From Amedibacterium intestinale (lineage in GTDB: Bacteria; Bacillota_I; Bacilli_A; Erysipelotrichales; Erysipelotrichaceae): DNA of 64,000 bases. The stretch covers positions 434,001 to 498,000 of the forward strand of contig NZ_AP019711.1 in NCBI RefSeq assembly GCF_010537335.1, in the 5' to 3' direction. Of this stretch, positions 25,644-38,841 are shown piece after piece; the stretch's first letter is position 1, and each line of letters opens with the position of its first letter. The notes beneath the pieces are model-generated. The model ran no database searches and was not told where the DNA came from. It saw only the letters and a program-made list of their open reading frames with translations. The translations under genes and the position numbers were made by a program.

Positions 25644-25687
25644 CATTTTTTTTGAGCGTTTTTTATTAGAATGAAAGTGGTGATTAT

Positions 25688-26014
25688 ATGTCTTATATTT
25701 ATCCATTAAATCCCTGCTTTTATGAAGTGTTTGAAAAATATCCAATATTACTTAAGCAGATTATGGGGATGGAAAAGGAACAGAAGGAAATGATTTTGAT
25801 GACTATAGATGCAAAATCATTTGTTAAATCTTTACAAAGTTTCTTATCTAATGAAATCATATGTTATGAAGATGATTGTATTTGTTTTGAAGATAGTATA
25901 GAGAAAAAAAGGTATTTTCTTTATATAAAAGAGGGGGTATTTTATACGGAGGATAATAATAATCCATGTATAGAGTGTATTAAAAGAAAGTATCCCTACT
26001 CTGTAATGGTGTAG
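25688..26014 (+). CDS. Hypothetical protein, 108 residues
   Basis: Not recognised. Soluble, acidic, with Cys at several positions (CYEDDCICFED; PCIECIKRKYP), which might bind metal. AAAGTGGTG lies before the ATG. It lies alone between the transporter and the small membrane protein gene. Confidence 0.6.
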   Translation: MSYIYPLNPCFYEVFEKYPILLKQIMGMEKEQKEMILMTIDAKSFVKSLQSFLSNEIICYEDDCICFEDSIEKKRYFLYIKEGVFYTEDNNNPCIECIKRKYPYSVMV

Positions 26015-26038
26015 TAAATTGTTTTTTTTATAAAACTA

Positions 26039-26067
26039 TTGTAAATTTTCAATAAAAATAGTAAAAT
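26039..26067 (+). promoter_or_regulatory. Promoter of the UPF0154 gene
   Basis: TTGTAA (26039-26044), 17-base spacer, TAAAAT (26062-26067). Confidence 0.6.
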
Positions 26068-26095
26068 AGGTTTGCTGTTAGGAGGAATCATATCT

Positions 26096-26311
26096 ATGGA
26101 TTTTTTGACTTCAATAATGTTTACTTTAGTAGGTTTAGTTATAGGAGGCTTTCTTGGTTTCTATTTCACAAAGAAAAAATTTGAGAAAGAATTAAAAGAA
26201 AACCCACCAATTAATGAAAAAATGATTCGTGCAATGTTTTTACAGATGGGAAGAAAACCTTCTGAAGCACAAATTAAGCAAATAATGAAATCAGTTAATG
26301 CAAATAGATAA
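26096..26311 (+). CDS. UPF0154 (YneF-like) small membrane protein
   Basis: 71 residues: one N-terminal membrane helix (about 3-24), a basic stop-transfer segment and the family motif NPPINEKMIRAMFLQMGRKPSE. Widely conserved in Firmicutes, function unknown. ATG at 26096 follows AGGAGG by ten bases; an upstream TTG lies before that site and is rejected. Confidence 0.9.
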   Translation: MDFLTSIMFTLVGLVIGGFLGFYFTKKKFEKELKENPPINEKMIRAMFLQMGRKPSEAQIKQIMKSVNANR

Positions 26312-26315
26312 TAAA

Positions 26316-26338
26316 AATACGGGAAACCGTATTTTTTG
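26316..26338 (+). terminator. Intrinsic terminator after the UPF0154 gene
   Basis: AATACGG, GAAA loop, CCGTATT, then Ts. Confidence 0.85.
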
Positions 26339-26411
26339 TTTACAAATTATAACAGTATTGTAAGATTGGTTAAAAATGATTATGTTATAATACACATGAG
26401 GTGTATTCTTT

Positions 26412-27104
26412 ATGAAAGTATTAAAAAAGAGCTTAACATTTATTTTTGTGCTTTTGTTAATGTGTGGTGTTTTTATTTTGGGTGTTGGATATATGAATTA
26501 TAGAAAGGTAATCAAAGAAACACCGATTAAAGAACAGGTAAGCGAAATAAGAAGTAATGAGAATTATGTAACATTAGAAGAAGTTAGTCCATATTTAATA
26601 AAAGCAACTGTTGCCATAGAGGATCATCGATTCTATGAACATGGAGGTGTTGATTACATTTCAATGTTACGAGCACTAGTTCAAAATGTTATATCTAAAG
26701 GTATTGTGGGAGGAGGAAGCACCATAACTCAGCAATTGGCAAAAAACATGTATTTTGATTACAGTGCGAATTACATACGGAAAGTTAGTGAATTGTTTGT
26801 TGCGTATGATTTAGAAAAACAGTTGTCAAAGGATGAAATTTTAGAGCTGTATCTAAATATTATAAATTATGGTGATAATCATATAGGGATACTGGAAGCA
26901 AGTCAGGGATACTTTTTAAAAAATCCAAGTAAATTAACATTGGATGAAGCAAGTCTATTGGCAGGATTGCCACAATCTCCAAGTAATTATCAATTAAGTA
27001 ATCATTTGGATGCTGCACGAAATAGACAAAAATATGTATTAGAAGCAATGGTAGAATATGGTTATATTGATAAAAGTGAAGTCTATAGTTTAGAAAACGA
27101 TTAA
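26412..27104 (+). CDS. mtgA: Monofunctional peptidoglycan glycosyltransferase (GT51)
   Basis: Polymerises lipid II into glycan strands at the outer membrane face. 230 residues: membrane anchor (about 8-28) and a GT51 domain with catalytic Glu70 in IEDHRFYEHGG, GGSTITQQLAKN (101-112), Glu127 in KVSELFVAYDLE and EILELYLNIINYG. There is no transpeptidase domain and the protein ends soon after GT51, so it is a stand-alone glycosyltransferase rather than a truncated class A PBP. Confidence 0.93.
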   Translation: MKVLKKSLTFIFVLLLMCGVFILGVGYMNYRKVIKETPIKEQVSEIRSNENYVTLEEVSPYLIKATVAIEDHRFYEHGGVDYISMLRALVQNVISKGIVGGGSTITQQLAKNMYFDYSANYIRKVSELFVAYDLEKQLSKDEILELYLNIINYGDNHIGILEASQGYFLKNPSKLTLDEASLLAGLPQSPSNYQLSNHLDAARNRQKYVLEAMVEYGYIDKSEVYSLEND

Positions 27105-27480
27105 AACAAGAGCTAATAATTTTATATTTTGTTCTATGTAACTGCATATCGCTAAGTAGAGAAAAATAAAAAAATCCTGATGCTTTGTTTGAAGGAAGAG
27201 TGTTCCGTATTGAGTTTGATGCAGGAATTGATGATGTATTTATAATGTAGGAAAGAAAGATATTTGTTTTTTGTGATAGAGTAATAGTGTTCATAGAGGT
27301 TTCTTTTATAATGTGTGTAAACTTTATAATATGACATCTATGAACTTTTTTCATTTCTTAGAGAGGGTAGAGGAGCGCAGTGGTTAGGTATAAATGTTAG
27401 CTTTTATATCCCTAACTTAATTCCAGTTTTATTTTACAACCTTTGGCACGAAAAAAAGTATTAAAAAAATAAAAAAAGTA
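27105..27480. other. Intergenic stretch with a gene remnant and inverted repeats
   Basis: 376 bases without an intact gene. Codons 27176-27250 read PDALFEGRVFRIEFDAGI and on to a stop; this looks like coding sequence but has no start, so may be a decayed gene end. GTTCATAGA (27289-27297) and TCTATGAAC (27337-27345) form a 9-bp perfect stem followed by six Ts. GTTAGG/CCTAAC forms another stem near 27383-27418. Confidence 0.45.
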
Positions 27481-27509
27481 TTGCATTTTATTTTGCGTTG
27501 ATATATAAT
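27481..27509 (+). promoter_or_regulatory. Promoter of tRNA-Leu
   Basis: TTGCAT (27481-27486), 17-base spacer, TATAAT (27504-27509), 11 bases before the tRNA. Confidence 0.85.
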
Positions 27510-27520
27510 AACTGAGCAAT

Positions 27521-27607
27521 GCCCGAGTGGTGAAACTGGTAGACGCAACGGACTCAAAATCCGTCGGTAGCGATACCGTGCCGGTTCGAGTCCGGCCTCG
27601 GGCACCA
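27521..27607 (+). tRNA. tRNA-Leu (anticodon CAA)
   Basis: The acceptor arms GCCCGAG and CTCGGGC pair perfectly, followed by discriminator A and an encoded CCA. The anticodon loop CTCAAAA between CGGA and TCCG gives CAA. A long variable arm and a GGTTCGAGTCC T arm are as expected for leucine. It decodes UUG. It has its own promoter and terminator, so it is a single-gene transcript. Confidence 0.97.
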
Positions 27608-27617
27608 TGTGATAATG

Positions 27618-27642
27618 AAAGCCTTGAATAAAGGCTTTTTTT
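27618..27642 (+). terminator. Intrinsic terminator of tRNA-Leu
   Basis: AAAGCCTT, short loop, AAGGCTTT, then Ts. Confidence 0.85.
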
Positions 27643-27857
27643 GTGCCTGTATTTTGGTTTGGCAATAATTTATAATGAGTTTAATTTATCTACCATGTTT
27701 TGCTGCGATTCATTAAATCAATGTCCATAAACATTATTTAACATTTTAGAAAAAGAAGCCCTGTTTACTTTTTGATGATGAGTCAAACCTGTTATTAATT
27801 CTATTTTTAAAGTCAGGTGTTGAGAATGTAAAATGGCATGGCAGAAGGTATGATGTG

Positions 27858-28028
27858 ATGTGGATTAATATTTTGATAATAGCATTTATTGTGTATGGTT
27901 TTGAAATCACCATAAAAGAAAGAGCAGAAAGACGTCTGGCGAAACAAGATGACAAAACAAACATCAATCGTGCAGAAGTAGCTCTTACAAAAGCAGTAAA
28001 CCGAATCAAAGTGTATGAACATCACTAA
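27858..28028 (+). CDS. Small membrane protein, 56 residues
   Basis: Not recognised. One N-terminal helix (about 2-15, NILIIAFIVYGF) followed by a charged amphipathic helix (KERAERRLAKQDDK, then RAEVALTKAVNRIKVYEHH). AGAAGG nine bases before the ATG, and a strong terminator right after the stop, support a real gene. It lies between tRNA-Leu and the rRNA promoter. Confidence 0.65.
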   Translation: MWINILIIAFIVYGFEITIKERAERRLAKQDDKTNINRAEVALTKAVNRIKVYEHH

Positions 28029-28031
28029 AAG

Positions 28032-28073
28032 AAAAACTCCGCCATTGGATGAATGTCCAAATGCGGAGTTTTT
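28032..28073 (+). terminator. Intrinsic terminator after the small membrane protein gene
   Basis: AAAAACTCCGC (28032-28042) pairs with GCGGAGTTTTT (28063-28073), with an inner CATTGGA/TCCAAATG stem. Confidence 0.85.
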
Positions 28074-28172
28074 GTATGAAAGATAAATTCATAAGAAGGC
28101 AGTTTAGAGCGCTGCAGGAAAAGAGAAAAGAAAAAAATCTCGAAAAAAATTAAAAAAAAGAGTAAAAAAATG

Positions 28173-28201
28173 TTGACATAGGGAAGAGCGGGTGGTAATA
28201 T
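28173..28201 (+). promoter_or_regulatory. rRNA operon promoter
   Basis: TTGACA (28173-28178), 17-base spacer, TAATAT (28196-28201). The leader to 16S is about 120 bases and contains CTTTGAAAAC, a sequence repeated in the 16S-23S spacer near 29943 as expected for antitermination or processing signals. Confidence 0.8.
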
Positions 28202-28331
28202 ATACGAGCACCAAGCGAGAGAGCTTGGCTCGGTCTTTGAAAACTAAACAGGAAACGTCAATTTCAAACAATGAAAAAGATAACAAAACAAAAGAAAAAA
28301 CGTTAGCAGAAAACGTTTTGAGCTAAAATCA

Positions 28332-29872
<1,541 letters not shown>

Positions 29873-30049
29873 AAGGAGAAAGAGTGTAGAGAAAGATATT
29901 TCCTGTTTGGTTTTGGAAGGCTGAGAAGCATTCCGAATCGATCTTTGAAAACTGAATAACAGAAGACATAACAGAAGGTCTATAACGAAAAGTTGTAAGA
30001 AATTCACGAGTTGAAGTTAAACAAACAGAAAACTCAAAGCTAAGCTAAT
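29873..30049 (+). other. 16S-23S internal transcribed spacer without tRNA
   Basis: About 177 bases, no tRNA gene. CTTTGAAAACTGAATAAC (about 29943) resembles boxA-type leader sequence. Confidence 0.85.
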
Positions 30050-32948
<2,899 letters not shown>

Positions 32949-32990
32949 ATGTTGACTGTTGTTCAGTTTTGAAGGTTCGAACCTTCAGGG

Positions 32991-33105
32991 ATCTGGTGAT
33001 GATGGCGAAGTGGACACACCTGTTCTCATCCCGAACACAGAAGTTAAGCACTTCAGCGGCGACAATATCCAGACGTGCTCTGGTGAAGATAGCACGTCGC
33101 CAGTT
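32991..33105 (+). rRNA. rrf: 5S ribosomal RNA
   Basis: CTGGTG and CGCCAG pair as helix I; the conserved CCGAACACAGAAGTTAAGC lies at about 33033. It follows 23S by about 43 bases. Confidence 0.95.
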
Positions 33106-33112
33106 CCTTTTT

Positions 33113-33134
33113 GAGCCTTGCGGCTCTTTTTTTT
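33113..33134 (+). terminator. rRNA operon terminator
   Basis: GAGCC, TTGC loop segment, GGCTC, then eight Ts. Confidence 0.9.
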
Positions 33135-33195
33135 AGGTTTTGATTCTATTTTTTTTGATAGTAATGTATAATAAGTAAAGCTAAGAGGTGGTAAC

Positions 33196-34356
33196 ATGAA
33201 GAAAAAAGTTTTAGTAGGTTTATCAGGTGGAGTTGATTCTGCTGTTGCTGCACACATTTTAAAGGAACAAGGTTATGATGTGACATGTGCGTTTATGCGA
33301 AATTGGGATTCTTTTGCTAATAACGATATTTTGGGAAATCCAACTATACAGGATGATGTATGTCCACAAGAGCAGGACTATGCGGATGCAAAAGCTGTTG
33401 CAGATAAATTAGGATTACCTTTATTGCGCGTGGATTTTGTGAAAGAATATTGGGATAATGTGTTTACCTACTTTTTAGAGGAGTATAAAAAGGGTCGAAC
33501 GCCTAATCCAGACATTTTATGTAATAAATATATTAAATTTGATGCATTTATGAAATATGCAAATAAGTTAGGGTTTGACACTGTTGCGACAGGACATTAT
33601 GCTCGCGTTGATAAAGGTGGCGCCTATACAAAAATGTTAAGAGGTGTAGATTCAAACAAAGATCAAACTTATTTTTTATGTCAGATATCTTCTGATGCAT
33701 TATCAAACACATTATTTCCTATAGGGGATTTAGAAAAAAAAGAGGTACGACGCATAGCTGAAGAATTAGAACTTGAAAGTGTTATGAAAAAGAAAGATTC
33801 TACAGGAATTTGCTTTATTGGCGAAAGAAATTTTAAAGAATTTTTACAAAATTATCTTCCAAGTAAAGATGGAAAAATTGTTGATATAGAAACATTAGAT
33901 GTTGTTGGTGATCATATCGGTGTTTTATATTATACGATTGGACAAAGAAAAGGCTTAGGAATTGGCGGAAATAAAGGTCCTTGGTTTGTTGTAGGTAAAG
34001 ACGTTGAGAAAAATATTCTTTATGTTGCTAATGGTGATGAAAGCAATTGGCTACACACAACAAGTTGCATTGTATCTGGTGTAAACTGGCTTCGTCCAGA
34101 AAAGCTTAGTGAAGAATATCACTGTACTGCTAAATTTCGATATCGTCAAAAAGATAATGATGTAATTATACGTTTTATTGATGAAAAAACCGTTCTTGTT
34201 TCTTATCCACAAAGCGTATCCAGTGTTACCTGTGGGCAGGAAGCAGTATTCTATGATGGAGAGGAGTGTCTTGGAGGAGGCGTCATTGAAGAGGTGTTTA
34301 TCCAGGGAGAAAGTTTACAGAATCGCATAAAACGGAGAACATCATATGGAAAATAG
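33196..34356 (+). CDS. mnmA: tRNA-specific 2-thiouridylase MnmA
   Basis: Inserts sulfur at U34 of tRNA-Lys, -Glu and -Gln. 386 residues. P-loop LSGGVDS (9-15), catalytic Cys109 in NPDILCNKYIKF and Cys206 in STGICFIGE; GHYAR and DQTYFL blocks present. AGAGGTGG precedes the ATG. It overlaps the CPBP gene by 11 bases. Confidence 0.96.
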   Translation: MKKKVLVGLSGGVDSAVAAHILKEQGYDVTCAFMRNWDSFANNDILGNPTIQDDVCPQEQDYADAKAVADKLGLPLLRVDFVKEYWDNVFTYFLEEYKKGRTPNPDILCNKYIKFDAFMKYANKLGFDTVATGHYARVDKGGAYTKMLRGVDSNKDQTYFLCQISSDALSNTLFPIGDLEKKEVRRIAEELELESVMKKKDSTGICFIGERNFKEFLQNYLPSKDGKIVDIETLDVVGDHIGVLYYTIGQRKGLGIGGNKGPWFVVGKDVEKNILYVANGDESNWLHTTSCIVSGVNWLRPEKLSEEYHCTAKFRYRQKDNDVIIRFIDEKTVLVSYPQSVSSVTCGQEAVFYDGEECLGGGVIEEVFIQGESLQNRIKRRTSYGK

Positions 34357-35053
34357 ATTTCAATGGAAATGTGCGAATAAGTTCTCTTTGTTGTTTTTGA
34401 TAGTTGTTTATTTTTTTGGATATATGTTTTTAGTTCCAGTTCTTGCAAGAAATTTGACTTTATTCTTAAATCCGAATGCTATTGTCATGAGTATACCAAT
34501 TCTTACTATTCTATATGCAATTATTTTAGTTTTATCAGTTTTAATAACGAGGCCTTTGTGGCAAGAAGCATGGGATAGTTTTAAACAAAACATAGTTAGG
34601 AATCTTTTTGAAATTATAACAATGACTTTCTTTGTACTGGCACTTAATTTTGCTTTAAGTATGATTGTTTCTCTTATTTCTGGAACGCCAGAAAGTGTAA
34701 ACCAAGAAAATATAAAGGTAAATACTACAATAGCTCCAATATTTATGTTATTCTCTTCTGTGATTTTTGCACCTATCGTAGAAGAAAGTGTTTTTCGTGG
34801 AGGAATTTTTTCATACTGTAGAAAATATATGGGATTTGTTCCTTCGGCAATTATTAGCGGATTCTTCTTTGGATGTATTCATGTGATGGGTTCTTTTATA
34901 ACATTTCAATTTACAGATTTAGTTTATCTTGTGGTTTATGGTGGGTTAGGATTCTTTTTCTGTTATTGTTATGAAAAGAAAAATAGTATTGTTTCTTCTG
35001 CAGGAGTACATGCTTTAAATAATTTGATTTCTTTTATGCTTTTGGGGGTCTGA
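34346..35053 (+). CDS. CPBP (CAAX-type) intramembrane metalloprotease
   Basis: 235 residues, about six membrane helices. Conserved metal-site motifs: EESVFRGG (Glu145-Glu146), FFFGCIHV and HALNN. Bacterial members act in bacteriocin immunity or protein processing; the target is unknown. Overlap with mnmA and 12-base spacing to recD2 suggest one operon. Confidence 0.88.
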   Translation: MENRFQWKCANKFSLLFLIVVYFFGYMFLVPVLARNLTLFLNPNAIVMSIPILTILYAIILVLSVLITRPLWQEAWDSFKQNIVRNLFEIITMTFFVLALNFALSMIVSLISGTPESVNQENIKVNTTIAPIFMLFSSVIFAPIVEESVFRGGIFSYCRKYMGFVPSAIISGFFFGCIHVMGSFITFQFTDLVYLVVYGGLGFFFCYCYEKKNSIVSSAGVHALNNLISFMLLGV

Positions 35054-35065
35054 AAGGAGATATAA

Positions 35066-37231
35066 ATGGAAGATATGATATTGCAGGCAAGATTACTGCA
35101 TGTTGTATTTTATAATGCTGAAACTGGCTATTTTGTTGGTCGTTTTCAATTATGTAATGAAACAAAAAGTACATTTACTGCAACAGGTTTTTTTCATAGT
35201 ACAGAAATCGATAGCGTATGGGATCTTCATGGGTCTTATAAAGAACATCCGCGCTATGGTTTACAGTTTAATATTACTAGTTATGAAAGAGTTCTGAAAA
35301 ATGATATTACAAGTTTAATACAGTTTTTTTCTAGCTCTAGATTTCCAGGAATTGGAAAACAAAGTGCTAAAAAGATTGTTGATACATTAGGTCATGACTG
35401 TATAGAAAAAATACAAAAAGACCCAGCTGTATTATTAAGTATTCCGGATTTTCCTTTGAAAAAAGTAAAAATTATTGAAGAAGGTATTTTAGAAGAAAAG
35501 GAAGATGACATTTCGTACTTTTTTTCAAAATTCGGGATAGGTGTTCAAACAGCCAAAAAAATTGAAAATATTTATGGGAATAATACAATAGAAGTCATAA
35601 AACAAAATCCTTATCAATTGCTTGAAGAAGTTGATGGTGTGGGTTTTAAGACTGCTGATAAATTAGCAAGAGATTTATCTGTTTCTTTGGATGATCCACG
35701 TCGTATAAAAGCTATTATTGTTCAATTAGTCCAGCAATGGTGTAATTCTACTGGTGATACATATATAGAAATAGAAAAGCTTTATAAAAAAATTCAAAAA
35801 GAATTTCATGATTTAGATGTTGAAGCTTACTTACAGGAGATTTTAGATGAAGGAATCTTAATAAAAGAAGATAAAAACATTTATTATCATAAACAATTTG
35901 AAGCAGAAAAATATATATCTTCATTTTTATTTGATTTTCCTTATGTCGAACAGCCATTTTCGTATATAGAAACTTTGGGTGATGATATTGAAAATATAGA
36001 AGATGAATTGCATATCGAATATGAGAAAATTCAGAAACAAGCATTTCATAATTTTTTTCTACATCCTTTTTCTATCATTACAGGTGGACCTGGGACAGGA
36101 AAAACAACAATTGTACAAGGACTTATTTCGCTCTATAAAAAATACTATCCTTTAGATACGATAGCTTTATGTGCTCCAACTGGTCGTGCATCAAAACGAT
36201 TAAGTGAAATTTGTCAAAATGTAAAAGTTTCTACTATACATTCTTTATTACATTGGGATTTAGAATCAAATACATTTTTGAAAAATGAAAAAGAATTATT
36301 GGATTGTGATCTTTTAGTTATTGATGAGTTTAGTATGGTTGATCAGCAACTTTTTCAAGCACTATTGAAATCAGCAAAACTTGTTAAAAAGATTTTATTA
36401 ATTGGAGATGAAAATCAGTTAGCCAGTGTTGGATGTGGCAGTGTTTTAAAAGACTTGATTACATCCTCCTTATTCCCTTTGACACGTTTAGAAAAAATAT
36501 TTCGCCAAAAAGAAGGCAGTGATGTAATCACACTTGCTCATGAAATAAATGAAGAGAATGTTACTGTGTTGGAACAGGGTAATGATATAGCATTTTTTTC
36601 CTGTGAAAACTATGAAGTAAAAGATATCTTGATTCCTATAGTGTCAAATGCATTGGAAAAGGGTTATTCTATAAAAGACATTCAAGTTTTGGCGCCTATG
36701 TATGGTGGTGTTGCAGGTATTGATGCATTAAATAATACTTTGCAAAAAGTACTGAATCCTCAAGATGGTTATAAAGATGAAATAAAAGTTGGATATCGCG
36801 TTTTTCGTGTTGGGGATAAAATCTTACAATTAAAAAATCAGCCAGATGAAAATGTATATAATGGTGATATTGGAGAAATAATTGCTATAGAATATGCAGA
36901 TGAAAATGCATTATCTAAAAATGTAATTCTGGCAGATTTTGATGGCAATTTTGTAGAATACAGTGGAGAACAAATTTCTAATATTACACATGCATATTGT
37001 ATATCTATCCACAAAGCTCAGGGAAGCGAGTATCCTATTGTGATTATGCCTGTTGTAAAAGATTATGCATTTATGTTAAGTAAACGTTTGCTTTATACTG
37101 GTGTAACACGTGCAAAAAAAAGTCTGGTATTGCTTGGGTCTAAAGAAGTGTTCTTAAAATATATTCATTTACAGGAAAGACATATTCGTAAGACAACTTT
37201 AAAAAAGCATATCTTAGAAAAATTTGAATAA
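35066..37231 (+). CDS. recD2: RecD2-type ATP-dependent DNA helicase
   Basis: 5'-3' SF1B helicase for DNA repair, not part of RecBCD. 721 residues: N-terminal OB and HhH-like region (for example PGIGKQSAKKI and VDGVGFKTADKLA), Walker A GGPGTGKTT (about 340-348), motif II VIDEFSM, and the C-terminal YCISIHKAQGSEYP and TGVTRAKK. AAAGGAG before the ATG. Confidence 0.94.
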   Translation: MEDMILQARLLHVVFYNAETGYFVGRFQLCNETKSTFTATGFFHSTEIDSVWDLHGSYKEHPRYGLQFNITSYERVLKNDITSLIQFFSSSRFPGIGKQSAKKIVDTLGHDCIEKIQKDPAVLLSIPDFPLKKVKIIEEGILEEKEDDISYFFSKFGIGVQTAKKIENIYGNNTIEVIKQNPYQLLEEVDGVGFKTADKLARDLSVSLDDPRRIKAIIVQLVQQWCNSTGDTYIEIEKLYKKIQKEFHDLDVEAYLQEILDEGILIKEDKNIYYHKQFEAEKYISSFLFDFPYVEQPFSYIETLGDDIENIEDELHIEYEKIQKQAFHNFFLHPFSIITGGPGTGKTTIVQGLISLYKKYYPLDTIALCAPTGRASKRLSEICQNVKVSTIHSLLHWDLESNTFLKNEKELLDCDLLVIDEFSMVDQQLFQALLKSAKLVKKILLIGDENQLASVGCGSVLKDLITSSLFPLTRLEKIFRQKEGSDVITLAHEINEENVTVLEQGNDIAFFSCENYEVKDILIPIVSNALEKGYSIKDIQVLAPMYGGVAGIDALNNTLQKVLNPQDGYKDEIKVGYRVFRVGDKILQLKNQPDENVYNGDIGEIIAIEYADENALSKNVILADFDGNFVEYSGEQISNITHAYCISIHKAQGSEYPIVIMPVVKDYAFMLSKRLLYTGVTRAKKSLVLLGSKEVFLKYIHLQERHIRKTTLKKHILEKFE

Positions 37232-37278
37232 TTTATTCTTAATTACTCACACTAGTAGTACAACAGGAGGTAATTTAG

Positions 37279-37455
37279 ATGAATAAATGTATGTTTGCGG
37301 CAATGACCGGACTTATTGTTGGAATGTATTTAGGTTATACAAAAGATGATGAAATTGAAGATTTTTGTCGTCAGTCTAAAAGAGCTAAGAGAAAAATGAA
37401 GAAGACTTACCATAAAACTATGGATAACCTAATGAATTACATGGAATTAGATTAA
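37279..37455 (+). CDS. Small YtxH-like protein, 58 residues
   Basis: Starts MNKCMFAAMTGLIVGMYLGY, one short Gly-containing membrane helix, then a basic helical tail (KRAKRKMKKTYHKTMDNL). AGGAGGT lies eight bases before the ATG and a terminator follows the stop, so it is a genuine small gene. The layout fits YtxH-type membrane-anchored small proteins; function unknown. Confidence 0.75.
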   Translation: MNKCMFAAMTGLIVGMYLGYTKDDEIEDFCRQSKRAKRKMKKTYHKTMDNLMNYMELD

Positions 37456-37472
37456 ACCCTAACGGGTTTTTT
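37454..37472 (+). terminator. Short intrinsic terminator after the small gene
   Basis: AAACCC-TAAC-GGGTTT plus Ts. It ends four bases before the next start codon, so it may also limit translation of the AI-2E gene. Confidence 0.7.
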
Positions 37473-37476
37473 CTTT

Positions 37477-38568
37477 ATGAAAAATAAACTAAATATTGTA
37501 TCTGATTTTTGTAAGAGTCTTCTTCCTATGGTTCTGTTTTTGCTGGTAATAGTGCTTTTATGCAAACAATTACATATATCAGAATCTCTACTCTCTTTAT
37601 ATAAAGCGATTTTGCCTATAGTTACTGGAATTGTAATATCATTTTTATTACAGCCATTCATTGACAAACTATCAAAATATATGAAGGTAAATAGAGCGGT
37701 CATGCTTGTCTATATGGGGGTATTTGTGCTCTTATGTATTTTTTTAATTATCCTTTTACCTCTTTTGTATCAACAAATTAGTGAATTATTATACTTATTA
37801 CCTAAACTATTTACGAACATTCGTTCTTTTTTTGAACAATATCTAAGTAGTGTTGATGTACAGTCTTTTATAGATAAACAGGATATAAAAAAACTTTATG
37901 ATGGTATTTTTTCTCAGATACAGGGCATGGTTTCAACAACTGTTTTTTTCTCTATAGCTTATGTAAGTGCTTTTTTTATTTCTATAGATCTTTCTTTTTG
38001 GAAAAAGGTAATTCATAAAACAATACCTGTCCATAAACGATATTATACTTTTTATCATACTTTTAGCAGTGTTGTCTTTCAGTATTTAACAGGAACCATC
38101 GTTGATATGCTATTTATTGCGATATCATCGTTTATTGTTTTATTCTTATTTCATTTTCCAAATGCATTTTTATATTCTGTGTTATTAGCATTTTTAAATT
38201 TATTTCCGTATATAGGAGCTACTATAGGAATTGTTTTAATTGGGATTATTGCTTTACTTGAATATAGTAGTTTTCCATGGGTGTTATTTATTGTTATTTT
38301 TATTTTACAACAGATAGAAGGTAATTTAGTGCAGCCAATGATTTTTCATAAGACAATGCATGTTCGACCTTTATTAACATTTGTGTTTCTTTTCATAATG
38401 GAGGCAATATTTGGAATATTTGGTGCTTTATTATCTCCTATTGCTGCTGCTATGACACAAATTGCAATTCGAAGCTGGATGCATTCTAAAACAAATGATT
38501 CAATTGGAAAATGGGAAGATATCTGGATTGATTTTGATGAGGCTGTCGCAAGTGAAAAAAGTAGATGA
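37477..38568 (+). CDS. AI-2E family transporter
   Basis: 363 residues, about eight membrane helices, with the family core FPNAFLYSVLLAFLNLFPYI and QQIEGNLVQPMI. Members are exporters or antiporters; few transport AI-2. The ATG follows a terminator T run without a clear ribosome site, which is unusual; no better start is seen. Confidence 0.85.
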   Translation: MKNKLNIVSDFCKSLLPMVLFLLVIVLLCKQLHISESLLSLYKAILPIVTGIVISFLLQPFIDKLSKYMKVNRAVMLVYMGVFVLLCIFLIILLPLLYQQISELLYLLPKLFTNIRSFFEQYLSSVDVQSFIDKQDIKKLYDGIFSQIQGMVSTTVFFSIAYVSAFFISIDLSFWKKVIHKTIPVHKRYYTFYHTFSSVVFQYLTGTIVDMLFIAISSFIVLFLFHFPNAFLYSVLLAFLNLFPYIGATIGIVLIGIIALLEYSSFPWVLFIVIFILQQIEGNLVQPMIFHKTMHVRPLLTFVFLFIMEAIFGIFGALLSPIAAAMTQIAIRSWMHSKTNDSIGKWEDIWIDFDEAVASEKSR

Positions 38569-38571
38569 TAG

Positions 38572-38600
38572 TTGCATGTAGAAAAAGAATTTGTTATAAT
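38572..38600 (+). promoter_or_regulatory. Promoter of the alaS T-box transcript
   Basis: TTGCAT (38572-38577), 17-base spacer, TATAAT (38595-38600). The -35 starts three bases after the preceding stop codon. Confidence 0.8.
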
Positions 38601-38605
38601 ATGCA

Positions 38606-38823
38606 AGTCAATAAGAAGATAATGAAAAAGAGGAGTACATGTAGATTCTGGCTTAGAGAGAAGACGGTTGGTGAAAGTCTTTGCATGAAGCTATGTGGAA
38701 GGCTGCTTTGGAGTCTTCACGTATCGTCGGCGTTAACGATTTGTAACAGAGGTGTGCTTTGCAGAAAGTGAACTAGGATGGTACCGCGTAATCTATTACG
38801 TTCCTGGAAAGGGACGTTTTTTT
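38606..38823 (+). promoter_or_regulatory. T-box leader (alanine) before alaS
   Basis: Stem I block CGGTTGGTGAAAG (about 38665), specifier GCT at 38702-38704 before GCTTTGGAG, T-box motif AGGATGGTACCGCG (38775-38788), and terminator ACGTTCC/GGGACGT with T run (about 38799-38823). Confidence 0.92.
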
Positions 38824-38841
38824 ATGTTTAAGGAGGAAGTT

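Noticed and set aside
27429-27665. Minus-strand open frame with EAGLEPARYRYRR
   Set aside because: It is the antisense of tRNA-Leu, a well-known false gene.
27746-28025. Minus-strand open frames opposite the 56-residue gene
   Set aside because: They run through the terminator at 28032 side and look non-coding; the plus-strand gene has ribosome site and terminator.
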